From the NCBI RefSeq assembly GCF_004349355.1, contig NZ_SMFK01000009.1, forward strand, positions 91,712 through 155,711: a stretch of 64,000 bases of DNA. The letters are read 5' to 3'. Under the pieces are notes generated by a model. It worked only from the letters and a program-made list of their open reading frames with translations, made no database searches and had not been told where the DNA came from. The position numbers were made by a program, and so were the translations under genes. The stretch comes from Flavobacterium cellulosilyticum. GTDB taxonomy: Bacteria; Bacteroidota; Bacteroidia; Flavobacteriales; Flavobacteriaceae. Positions 52,626 through 61,862 of the stretch are shown here, piece after piece. Numbering within the stretch: position 1 is the stretch's first letter; each line of letters begins with the position of its first letter.

Positions 52626-52978
52626 TAGTAATTTTATTAAACAAGTTATTTTTATTGGCTTATAATAATCAACTAAACTATTTCAGCTGTTTCTATTTAT
52701 TTGACTGAAAAAAAAAAATGAAAATTATCCCATAATTTTCTAAAAGGAAAACTGATAATAATTAATAAAAATACTAAATTCAATTACATTTAAAAAATCG
52801 ATAGTTTAATTCATTTATAGATTATTATAATGAAAAGAGGAAGTTTAGAAACAGCAAAACCTGCAGATCCAACTGTGGGGATGAGAAAAATCATTTCAAA
52901 ATCAATCAGAATTTAATAAAAGGATCACCTAATCGAGTTTCTTTTTTTATTACATTCGTTTAAAAATATCCGCCAAAA
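52626..52978. other. AT-rich region upstream of recQ with a possible 28-codon ORF
   Basis: Mostly AT-rich spacer. A short frame at 52830-52916 (MKRGSLETAKPADPTVGMRK then IISKSIRI) was noted; it is too short to judge and may be chance. TTACATTCG near 52951 is a weak -7 candidate for recQ. No other feature. Confidence 0.5.
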
Positions 52979-55075
52979 ATGACAACAGAAATTTTACATG
53001 CCAAACTCAAAGAAAATTTCGGATTCGAAAAATTCAGACCCAATCAGGAAGAAATTATCAATTGTATACTTTCAGGAAAAGACACTTTGGCGATTATGCC
53101 CACAGGTGGAGGGAAATCAATTTGTTTTCAACTTCCAGCCTTAGTTTTACCCGGAATAACGATTATAATTTCGCCGCTTATCGCTTTGATGAAAGATCAA
53201 GTAGATAGCTTGAAAGCAAATGGAATCGCCGCTTGTTTTATAAATAGCAGTCAATCGAGCGAGGAACAGCAAATGCATATCCAGAATTTAGTAGACCAGA
53301 AAGTCAAATTGGTTTATGTCGCTCCAGAAAGTTTGTCCTACCTCGAAAATGCTTTCAGTCAAATCACGATTAGCCTAATTGCAATTGATGAAGCACATTG
53401 TATTTCGGCTTGGGGACATGATTTTCGACCCGCCTATACTAATTTGGGTTATTTGAAAAACCGCTTCCCTTCTACTCCAATCCTTGCATTGACTGCAACT
53501 GCCGACAAAGCTACCCGAACCGATATTAGCGAACAATTGAATTTGGTTGAACCAAAAATATTCGTTGCTTCCTTCGACAGAAAAAATTTGAGTCTCGAAG
53601 TGCGTCCTGCTTTAGATAGAGTCAAACAAATTATAGATTTTATAAAAGACAAGCCCAACGAATGCGGAATTGTTTATTGCTTGAGCCGAAAAACTACGGA
53701 AGAACTTTCGGAAAAATTACAAAAAACAGGGATTAATGCCAAAGCCTATCACGCTGGTTTGGATTCTAGACTGCGTTCAAAAACCCAAGACGAATTTATA
53801 AACGATGAATGTCAGGTGGTTTGCGCCACGATCGCTTTTGGGATGGGGATTGACAAATCCAATGTACGTTGGGTGATTCACTATAATTTACCTAAAAATA
53901 TTGAAGGCTATTACCAAGAAATTGGTCGTGCAGGTCGGGACGGATTGCCTTCTGAAACCGTTTTGTTCGAAAGTTATGGTGATATGATTCAGTTGCAAAA
54001 ATTTGCTTCCGAAGGACTGAATGCCGAAGTTCAATTGGCAAAACTAGAACGAATGAAGCAATATGCAGATGCTTTGAGCTGTCGCCGAAAAATATTGCTT
54101 TCTTATTTTGGTGAATTGGTAACCGAAAATTGCGGCAATTGCGACATTTGCAAAAATCCACCCGCCTTTTTTGATGGAACCATTATTGCTCAAAAAGCAT
54201 TGTCGGCAATCATGCGCTTGCAAGAAACGGAAGCATTACCCGTAATTGTTGACTTTTTGAGAGGTTCAAAAAACGCATCTATTTACGACAAAGGCTATCA
54301 AAATTTAAAAACATACAGCGTTGGTGCTGATATTTCTTGGTACGATTGGAATCAATACCTCATCCAACTTATAAATTTAGGCTATTGCGAAATTGCTTTT
54401 CACCAACAAAACAAAATAAAGTTAACTCCTTTTGCTAAGAAAGTATTATTTGAAGGCGAAAAAGTACAATTAACTACGGTTCAGAAAGTAAGCAAAGACA
54501 AACCAACAATTAAAGAACGAGCTAGCCGAACAGCGACCGATTCACTTTTTGAAACCCTTAGGAAATTGCGTTCCGAAATCGCCAAAGAGGAAGAAGTTCC
54601 CGCTTACATCATTTTTAACGATGCTACTTTAAAACAATTAGAATCCGAACGACCAATGAGTGATGCTGAATTCCTAAACATAGATGGAGTTGGAAAAGCA
54701 AAATTAGAAAAATATGGAGATGTTTTTATTAAAGCAATAATCGAATTTCAAAAAAACAAAACAGTACGACCAAAAAAAGAAGGAAGCACGTATAAAGTAA
54801 CTTTAGAAATGTACCAAAGCGGAATGTCTGTTGACGAAATCGCTGGCAAAAGAAATTTGGGTGCAAGTACTATAACTTCTCATCTAGCCAAACTATATAC
54901 AGATGGACATCCAATCGATTTGAGTACCTATATTACCAAAGAAGAAATTTCAAAAATTGCTGAAGCTAAGATTAAACTAGAATATACAACTGCATTGAAG
55001 GCCTACTTTGACTTTTTTGAAGAACAAATGGCGTATGATAAAATCAGAATTGGATTGGCAATGATTGATAAATGA
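52979..55075 (+). CDS. recQ: RecQ-family ATP-dependent DNA helicase
   Basis: 3'-5' DNA helicase for recombination and fork repair. Helicase motifs: Walker A MPTGGGKS (about residues 40-47), DEAH 137-140 in AIDEAHCISAWGHDFRP, motif VI YYQEIGRAGRDGLPSE (about 313). The RecQ zinc site (CRRKILLSYF then CGNCDICKNPP, about 360-388), a winged-helix RQC domain, an HRDC domain (LRKLRSEIAKEEEVPAYIIF, about 525) and a C-terminal helix-turn-helix extension (YQSGMSVDEIAGKRNLGAST, about 610) follow. The length is 698 aa. It is monocistronic. Confidence 0.96.
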   Translation: MTTEILHAKLKENFGFEKFRPNQEEIINCILSGKDTLAIMPTGGGKSICFQLPALVLPGITIIISPLIALMKDQVDSLKANGIAACFINSSQSSEEQQMHIQNLVDQKVKLVYVAPESLSYLENAFSQITISLIAIDEAHCISAWGHDFRPAYTNLGYLKNRFPSTPILALTATADKATRTDISEQLNLVEPKIFVASFDRKNLSLEVRPALDRVKQIIDFIKDKPNECGIVYCLSRKTTEELSEKLQKTGINAKAYHAGLDSRLRSKTQDEFINDECQVVCATIAFGMGIDKSNVRWVIHYNLPKNIEGYYQEIGRAGRDGLPSETVLFESYGDMIQLQKFASEGLNAEVQLAKLERMKQYADALSCRRKILLSYFGELVTENCGNCDICKNPPAFFDGTIIAQKALSAIMRLQETEALPVIVDFLRGSKNASIYDKGYQNLKTYSVGADISWYDWNQYLIQLINLGYCEIAFHQQNKIKLTPFAKKVLFEGEKVQLTTVQKVSKDKPTIKERASRTATDSLFETLRKLRSEIAKEEEVPAYIIFNDATLKQLESERPMSDAEFLNIDGVGKAKLEKYGDVFIKAIIEFQKNKTVRPKKEGSTYKVTLEMYQSGMSVDEIAGKRNLGASTITSHLAKLYTDGHPIDLSTYITKEEISKIAEAKIKLEYTTALKAYFDFFEEQMAYDKIRIGLAMIDK

Positions 55076-55317
55076 AAACTGAAACTTTATAAACAATCTA
55101 TTGTAGTTTTAATTCAAATGGTATAGTAGAAATAAGATTATTAAACTTGAAAAGACACTTTCATTTATTTTAAACCTAAATCCATAAATTGCAATTATTG
55201 TTGAATGTTTTCCATGCAATCAAAATGCTGTTTAACATCATTAAATAATCAATCTAAGTACTTAATTAGTCTAGAGTCTATCATAGATAATACGACATCA
55301 AAAATGATAAATTGACT

Positions 55318-55620
55318 TTAAAAATTCATTGAAATAGTATCATAATTATACGTTCCAACTGCTTTATCCTTATAAAGACATAAAGGCCTTAAAATAAAAC
55401 CTTGTCTAAATTTAACTGTCCCTGAATGCTTAAAAAAGTTACATTCCAGTCAAAATTTTTGGCAGAATTGATTCCATAATTGGTCTCTATAGTTAATGCA
55501 TTTATAGTTTTGGTATGGAATTTAATTTACTCTATTAATAGACCCAATATATATCATAACTCTCCATTTATAAGAAATGAAATTTTCTAAAGTATATTTA
55601 GTATCAATAATTATTTAAGG
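55318..55620 (-). pseudogene. C-terminal remnant of an outer-membrane beta-barrel protein
   Basis: Three collinear minus-strand pieces in different frames look like protein: KYTLENFISYKWRVMIYIGS, then KFHTKTINALTIETNYGINS followed by AKNFDWNVTF, then FFKHSGTVKFRQGFILRPLC followed by LYKDKAVGTYNYDTISMNF and a stop. The alternating aromatic/polar pattern and the terminal Phe are typical of an outer-membrane barrel. Joining the pieces needs at least one frameshift and removal of a stop. The family cannot be named. Confidence 0.45.
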
Positions 55621-56498
55621 AAAACATGCCTTCAAACCAATAAAGTCGGTTAAAAACTAGGTTGTCATATATAGCTTTGTAAGATATTACTTTATTTATA
55701 AATAAAACAGACGAACTGTATCACATTAACGATGAAGTGCGTTAATTTGCATAAAATGAAGGTAATTTAAAATAATTATTGCACCTAAAAATATTTTAAT
55801 ATTATATTCATCTTAATTCAAACCATTTTAATTGATTCCTATTTTTGTGAATTTAAGTAAAAACAATGTATTTAATTTAGATGTAATTTACTGTTTAATT
55901 TACATATAATCAGTTGCTATAATGATGTTTTACAGCAATAAACACTCAATAAATTTTAATATACTATATTTTAAAATGAGGATGAAAAAAGTTTTGAGAA
56001 TAACGTTAAAAATTTTCAAAATATTTAAAATATCGTAAATAAGCTTTTCTGAACTATTATAAAGTTCTTAAATATTCCTATTAAAAAATAGTCTTGTAAG
56101 TTAAAACTCTATATATTAAACGAATAATAGTTAATAAAGTATTTTTGAATGAAAATTAAACTCAAAAAATTTAATTCTATTAATCTAAAAAATGTCATTC
56201 ATCGACGATAATGGCTTTCTACAGATAAATACTAGTAATAGTGAAAACTTTTTCTTTTTTTTGTTTATCTTTAAAATGCTAATAGAAGTATTCTTCAATC
56301 TATTAAATTATATTAAATAAAAAATAATATAAAGACTAAAGCTAATAATAATTTTACATTTTAATATTATCTGATTAGGCTATTGTAAATAAAAAAAACT
56401 TAACCATTTTGCACTAATAAACTGTTAACTAACATTTAAATAAAATTTTTAAAAGTTTAAATCAAAATTTACCCAAATTTAAATTTAACATAATTATA
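55621..56498. other. Very AT-rich upstream region of the NRPS/PKS cluster
   Basis: About 880 bp with no gene recognised. It is among the most AT-rich DNA in the window. It may contain the promoter and leader of the synthetase operon. No clear TTG-N19-TAnnTTTG pair was identified, and no regulator gene lies within it. Confidence 0.6.
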
Positions 56499-59400
56499 AT
56501 GAAAAGATCTAACAACAATAATTTAGAAATCGAAATAAATGGGTATAAAATGATGTATCCAGATAGTACATTGCATGCGCTTTTTGCAGAGCGAGCTGAA
56601 ATGTATTCTAATTCAGTAGCAATTGAATTTGAGAATAAAATTGTTACTTATGGTGAACTAGATATAATGACAAATCAAATAGCCAATTACCTTTGGTCTC
56701 AAGGCTTACGACCTGGACAAATTGTTGCTATTTCTATGGAGCGATCTTCTAATTTAATAGCTTCTCTTTTTGCAATTATGCAGTGTGGTGCTGCTTATTT
56801 ACCTTTAGACCCAAAATTTCCAACTGCACGTCTTGAATTTATGCTTAAAGATTCGGAGGCTAGTTTTTTGTTAACTACTAAAACACTATCAACTTCATTA
56901 GTTCATTGCCAAAGAACTATTTTAATAGAAGATATATTGACTTTACTGGACAAATATCCCATCATACCGTTAACTGTTTCAATTTCACAAGATGCTGTTG
57001 CCTATATAATTTATACTTCAGGATCTACTGGAAAACCAAAAGGAGTAACAGTCACTCATAAAAATTTAGTTAACTTCCTTTTCAGCATGGCACTTGAACC
57101 TGGGATTAACGAAGACGATAAGTTATTGTCCATAACCACAATTTCTTTTGATATTGCGGGTTTAGAATTATTTCTGCCGCTAATCAATGGTGCTACAGTA
57201 GTTTTTGCTGACTATGAGACTACTCGTGATGGTCAGCTTTTACTTAATTTTTTACAAAACAAAGAAATTACTATTCTACAAGCCACACCAACTACTTGGC
57301 AAATGTTAATTGATTCAGGCTGGGAAGACCCGCTTGCTTTAAAAGTCCTTTGTGGTGGCGAAGCTATGCCCTTAAATCTCGCACGTCAGCTAATTTCAAG
57401 ATGTGATTCGCTTTGGAATATGTATGGCCCTACAGAAACTACAATATGGTCCGCCATAAAACAAATTCATGCAGATGATACTATAATTACTATTGGACGA
57501 CCTATTGCAAACACCCAAATTTATTTATTAAATGAAGATGGACAAGCCGTTGCACCTGGCTCAATTGGAGAGATCGTTATAGGAGGAGATGGTGTAGCAC
57601 AAGGTTATTGGAAACGCCCAGAACTTACAGCTGAAAAATTTATTTCAGATCCATTTTCGAAAGAACACAACGCCATCCTGTATCGCACGGGGGACCTTGG
57701 AAAATTACTTCCAAACGAGGAGTTTCAATGTTTAGGACGAATGGATCATCAAGTAAAAATCAGAGGACATCGAATTGAATTAGGTGAAATAGAAGCTACA
57801 TTAAACAGTCTTCCTGGAGTAAAACAATCTGCAGTTATACTAAGTGAGCAATTTGGGAATGAAGCTAAACTTGTGGCTTATTTGAAATTTAGTGAGCAAT
57901 TGCAGGATGAAAAGATGATTCATGATGCTCTTTCAAAAATTTTACCAGAAATTTTATTACCCACTAAATATATTTGGGTAGATGATTTTCCAATTACACC
58001 AAACGGAAAAATTGACAAAAAAAACTTACCTATTCCGAAATATCAAAGACCTAGTTCTGCTCCTCTTTTCAAAAAACCAATTACTCAGTTAGAAAAAGAT
58101 ATTGCAGAGATTTGGAGTGAACAATTACAAATACCAAGAATAGGTGTAGATGACGATTTTTTTGATATGGGTGGAACTTCACTTCTAGCACAAAAAGTAA
58201 CTTCATTGATGAGACAACGTTTATTCTTGGATATTGCTGTGTCTAAAATCTATATTCATCCGACAATTAGTGAACTTTCAAAGATTTTACGTGAGAATAT
58301 AATAAATGAGGATTTATTTGTTTTTAAAAAGACTAATGATATAACAACTTCTGCTGATATAGCTATTATTGGTATGGCTGTAAGATTACCAGGTGCAGAT
58401 TCAATAGAGGAATTATGGGAAAATCTAAAGGGTGGAAAAGAAACTATTTCATTCTTTTCTAAAGAAGAATTAGATAGTAGTTTACCTGAAAGTCTTCGAA
58501 ACGATCCACTTTATATCGGAGCTAGAGGATTATTACCTTCCGCTAAAACATTTGATGCTGGTTTCTTTGGATTAAACCCACAACTTGCCGCAGCTATGGA
58601 CCCTCAAATTAGGATATTTTTAGAAATCGCTTGGGAAGCATTGGAGCAATCTGGACATTTACCTAAACATTATAAAGGAAGTATTGGAGTATATTCAGGT
58701 AGTGAAATTAATACCTATTACGAAAACAATATATTTAACAACAATGAGCTAAAGAGCCAAATAGGTGATTTACAAATTTATACAGTAAATGGTAAGGATT
58801 TTATTGCACCTCGTACATCCTATCATTTAAACCTAAAAGGACCATCGGTTAGTGTCCATTCTGCCTGCTCTACTTCATTATTAGCAGTTGCTGAAGCTGT
58901 GAAAGCAATACGGACTGGTATGTGCGATATTGCACTTGCTGGAGGATCTAGTGTAACAGCACCAATTTATAGTGGACATCTTTATGATGATGGATTTATA
59001 AAAAGCCCTGATGGTAGAACTCGCCCTTTTGACGCTTCTGGAAAAGGGACCGTATTTAGTGATGGAGCTGGTGTGGTGCTTCTAAAAAGATTAGAAGAAG
59101 CTCAAAAAGATGGTGACATTATATATGGACTTATCAAAGGTGTAGGTGTAAATAATGACGGAGGAGACAAAGGCAGTTTTATGGCTCCTAGTGCTAAAGG
59201 TCAAGCTGGAGCAATTATTAATGCGTTTAACGATGCTCAAATTGCACCTTCATCAATTAGTTACGTTGAAGCTCATGGAACTGCGACTCCAATTGGAGAC
59301 CCAATAGAAATTGAAGGACTTAAAATTGCCTATGGTAAACAGGATAAAAATGGATTTTGTGCCCTTGGTTCTATCAAAAGTAATATGGGACATACCACTG

Positions 59401-61781
59401 CTGCAGCTGGTGTGGCTGGGTTAATAAAAACAATATTGTCAATGCGTCATAAGCAAATCCCACCTATGGTTGGATTCAATAAACCAAACCCAAATATAGA
59501 TTTTGATAATAGCCCTTTCTACATCAATAACAAATTGATCGATTGGAAAGTGGATGGACCAAGAAGAGCTGGAGTGAGTTCATATGGAATCGGTAGTACT
59601 AATGTACACGTTATTGTCGAAGAATATGAAATGAATCCTTTACCATCTTGTAATGAACGACCATTACAATTACTAACTTGGTCTGCAAAAAATAAAAACA
59701 GTTTATTGGGTTATGAAAATGCTTTGGGTCACTTTCTTGATACCACAAAAAACATACCTTTAGCAGATGTAGCCTATTCATTGAATGTAACTCGAGATGA
59801 CTTTAACCATCGAAGTTTTTTGATAGCTGATTCTACGAATAATGCAGCTGAAAAATTAATTTCTCTAAAACCAATAAGTACTAAATCCTCAATATTAAAG
59901 AGTATACCTAGCGAAATGGGGTTCCTATTTCCTGGACAAGGCGCTCAGTATTTACAAATGGGCAAAACACTTTATGATAACGAAAAAGTGTTTCGTGACG
60001 CTGTAGATAAATGTGCCGAGTTACTGATGGAAGATTTAAAATTGGATATTCGTCATATAATCTATCCAGAAATTAACTCTACTAAAGCAGAAGAACTTTT
60101 AAAAGATACTCGCTTAACTCAACCCGCTTTATTCGTTACAGAATATGCTTTGTCTCAGCTGTGGAATAGTTGGGGTATAAAACCCACTTTCCTTTGTGGA
60201 CAAAGTATCGGAGAGTATACCGCAGCACATTTAGCTGGTATCTTCAATTTAAAAGATGCTTTACATATAGTTGCTGTAAGAGGACGTTTGATAAGCCAAC
60301 TTCCAAATGGTTCAATGTTAGCAGTACGTGTTCCAGTGGATAAATTAAGCAAACTGCTTCCTGATACTCTTTCCGTTGCGGCTATAAATTCAAATCAGTT
60401 TTGTGTTGTGTCAGGTACTACGCAAGAGATAGCCGAATTTAATCAGAAACTAGATTCTCAACATATTCCAAATAAGATTCTTAGTACGAGTCATGCATTT
60501 CACTCTTCTATGATGGATCCTATTTTAGATTCATTCAAAAAAGAGTTAGAAAAAATAAAACTAAGTATTTCTCGATTACCTATTATTTCAACAGCTTCAG
60601 GGACTTGGTTAACTGACACAGAAGCCACAAGCCCTATGTATTGGGTTAACCATTTAAAAAACACAGTTCGATTTGCAGATGCAATGGATACTGCATTTGA
60701 ATTAGATGATTTTATATTATTAGAAGTAGGACCAGGTCAAAGCCTTACTACTTTAGCTCGCCAACAAGCTAGTGGTAAAATCATTGCTGCTTTTCCAAGT
60801 TTAACCTTTCCAAAAGACGAACATGAAAATGAATATTCCACTTTATTAAATGCTCTAGGCGAATTATGGTCAAGAGGATTAAACCCTGATTGGAAATCTT
60901 TCTATTCCCAACATGAAAGACAAAAAATAAATTTGCCTAGTTATGTATTTGATCGCAAACCATGTTGGATAGAACCATTAAGTTTTATTGAAACTAAGGT
61001 AATTCAAACACTTATTATTAATGAATCGCCTTTAGTTTCAATAACAACTGAAAATAGTAGCATCCAAACTAACGATTCTAGAATAGATTCAATACTTATT
61101 AAGATTTCAGAAATCATAAAAAATGCCTCAGGAATAATTTACGAATCGGATTCTGCAACTAATACCTTTTTAGAATTAGGATTAGATTCATTATCGCTAA
61201 CACAGCTGTCAGGTAGATTAAAAAAAGAGTTTAATTTGCCAATTACTTTTAGACAATTGAATGAAGAAATTCCCTCACCGTCGCTTTTAGCAGATTATTT
61301 AGATATTAATTTGCCAAAAGAACAACCAGTTAAAATTACACAAGAAAAAAATGAATTGGTTTCAAACCAAACTGCTGTACCACTTAATTTATATAATGAC
61401 AAACAATTATTGTCAAATCAAAATCAAATTACATTAGAGCAGATAGTTCAACAAATTCAACTTTTGAACAAGAAGTTAGATTCTTTACAAAATAATCAAA
61501 ACAGTGCACTATCTGGAACTACTTCTTTTACTAATTTAAAAGATGAAAATTTAATTAGTCCAAATGGAGTTACGAACCAAGAAATAAATAAAACTATTTC
61601 AAAAATAAAAGTTACGCAAAGCACTGAAAATGATACAGCTAAAAAAAAGTATACCATAATGGCAAATGAACCTCCAGTTCTAGGAGGAAAATTGGGTCGC
61701 GATGAAAACGGAAACCCTGCGTGGTTTATAGAAGATCCTAATCAAAAAGGAAAATTTGTAAATATTGAATTTTTGGAATAA
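56499..61781 (+). CDS. Hybrid NRPS/type I PKS: A-PCP-KS-AT-ACP
   Basis: 1760-aa assembly-line protein. Adenylation domain (about 20-520) with YTSGSTGKPKG (171), NMYGPTETT, YRTGDLG and NGKIDKK. The specificity positions read D-I-L-Q-L-G-M-I-W-K, one change from the published glycine code. PCP with Ser in MGGTSLL (about 557). Ketosynthase (about 620-1045): Cys in SACSTSL (about 790), His in EAHGTATPIGD and in MGHTTAAAG. Acyltransferase (about 1140-1430): GQSIGE (about 1234) and HAFH (about 1333), the latter a malonyl-CoA signature. ACP with Ser in LGLDSLSL (about 1564). No ketoreductase is present. The tail GRDENGNPAWFIEDP resembles linkers before downstream modules. It probably starts a peptide-polyketide by loading an amino acid and adding one malonate unit. 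Confidence 0.93.
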   Translation: MKRSNNNNLEIEINGYKMMYPDSTLHALFAERAEMYSNSVAIEFENKIVTYGELDIMTNQIANYLWSQGLRPGQIVAISMERSSNLIASLFAIMQCGAAYLPLDPKFPTARLEFMLKDSEASFLLTTKTLSTSLVHCQRTILIEDILTLLDKYPIIPLTVSISQDAVAYIIYTSGSTGKPKGVTVTHKNLVNFLFSMALEPGINEDDKLLSITTISFDIAGLELFLPLINGATVVFADYETTRDGQLLLNFLQNKEITILQATPTTWQMLIDSGWEDPLALKVLCGGEAMPLNLARQLISRCDSLWNMYGPTETTIWSAIKQIHADDTIITIGRPIANTQIYLLNEDGQAVAPGSIGEIVIGGDGVAQGYWKRPELTAEKFISDPFSKEHNAILYRTGDLGKLLPNEEFQCLGRMDHQVKIRGHRIELGEIEATLNSLPGVKQSAVILSEQFGNEAKLVAYLKFSEQLQDEKMIHDALSKILPEILLPTKYIWVDDFPITPNGKIDKKNLPIPKYQRPSSAPLFKKPITQLEKDIAEIWSEQLQIPRIGVDDDFFDMGGTSLLAQKVTSLMRQRLFLDIAVSKIYIHPTISELSKILRENIINEDLFVFKKTNDITTSADIAIIGMAVRLPGADSIEELWENLKGGKETISFFSKEELDSSLPESLRNDPLYIGARGLLPSAKTFDAGFFGLNPQLAAAMDPQIRIFLEIAWEALEQSGHLPKHYKGSIGVYSGSEINTYYENNIFNNNELKSQIGDLQIYTVNGKDFIAPRTSYHLNLKGPSVSVHSACSTSLLAVAEAVKAIRTGMCDIALAGGSSVTAPIYSGHLYDDGFIKSPDGRTRPFDASGKGTVFSDGAGVVLLKRLEEAQKDGDIIYGLIKGVGVNNDGGDKGSFMAPSAKGQAGAIINAFNDAQIAPSSISYVEAHGTATPIGDPIEIEGLKIAYGKQDKNGFCALGSIKSNMGHTTAAAGVAGLIKTILSMRHKQIPPMVGFNKPNPNIDFDNSPFYINNKLIDWKVDGPRRAGVSSYGIGSTNVHVIVEEYEMNPLPSCNERPLQLLTWSAKNKNSLLGYENALGHFLDTTKNIPLADVAYSLNVTRDDFNHRSFLIADSTNNAAEKLISLKPISTKSSILKSIPSEMGFLFPGQGAQYLQMGKTLYDNEKVFRDAVDKCAELLMEDLKLDIRHIIYPEINSTKAEELLKDTRLTQPALFVTEYALSQLWNSWGIKPTFLCGQSIGEYTAAHLAGIFNLKDALHIVAVRGRLISQLPNGSMLAVRVPVDKLSKLLPDTLSVAAINSNQFCVVSGTTQEIAEFNQKLDSQHIPNKILSTSHAFHSSMMDPILDSFKKELEKIKLSISRLPIISTASGTWLTDTEATSPMYWVNHLKNTVRFADAMDTAFELDDFILLEVGPGQSLTTLARQQASGKIIAAFPSLTFPKDEHENEYSTLLNALGELWSRGLNPDWKSFYSQHERQKINLPSYVFDRKPCWIEPLSFIETKVIQTLIINESPLVSITTENSSIQTNDSRIDSILIKISEIIKNASGIIYESDSATNTFLELGLDSLSLTQLSGRLKKEFNLPITFRQLNEEIPSPSLLADYLDINLPKEQPVKITQEKNELVSNQTAVPLNLYNDKQLLSNQNQITLEQIVQQIQLLNKKLDSLQNNQNSALSGTTSFTNLKDENLISPNGVTNQEINKTISKIKVTQSTENDTAKKKYTIMANEPPVLGGKLGRDENGNPAWFIEDPNQKGKFVNIEFLE

Positions 61782-61862
61782 AACCAATTCATAACTATTA
61801 CTCCATATTAAAAATTACCCCCAAAAACTAACTTTTAAATTTAACAGAATTATATCTAACTA

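Noticed and set aside
52830..52916. 28-codon frame before recQ
   Set aside because: Too short to distinguish from chance in AT-rich DNA; listed only as a note in the spacer entry.
55141..55317. Further protein-like fragments (minus strand) beyond the beta-barrel remnant
   Set aside because: Short pieces with stops and no family resemblance; not enough to call.
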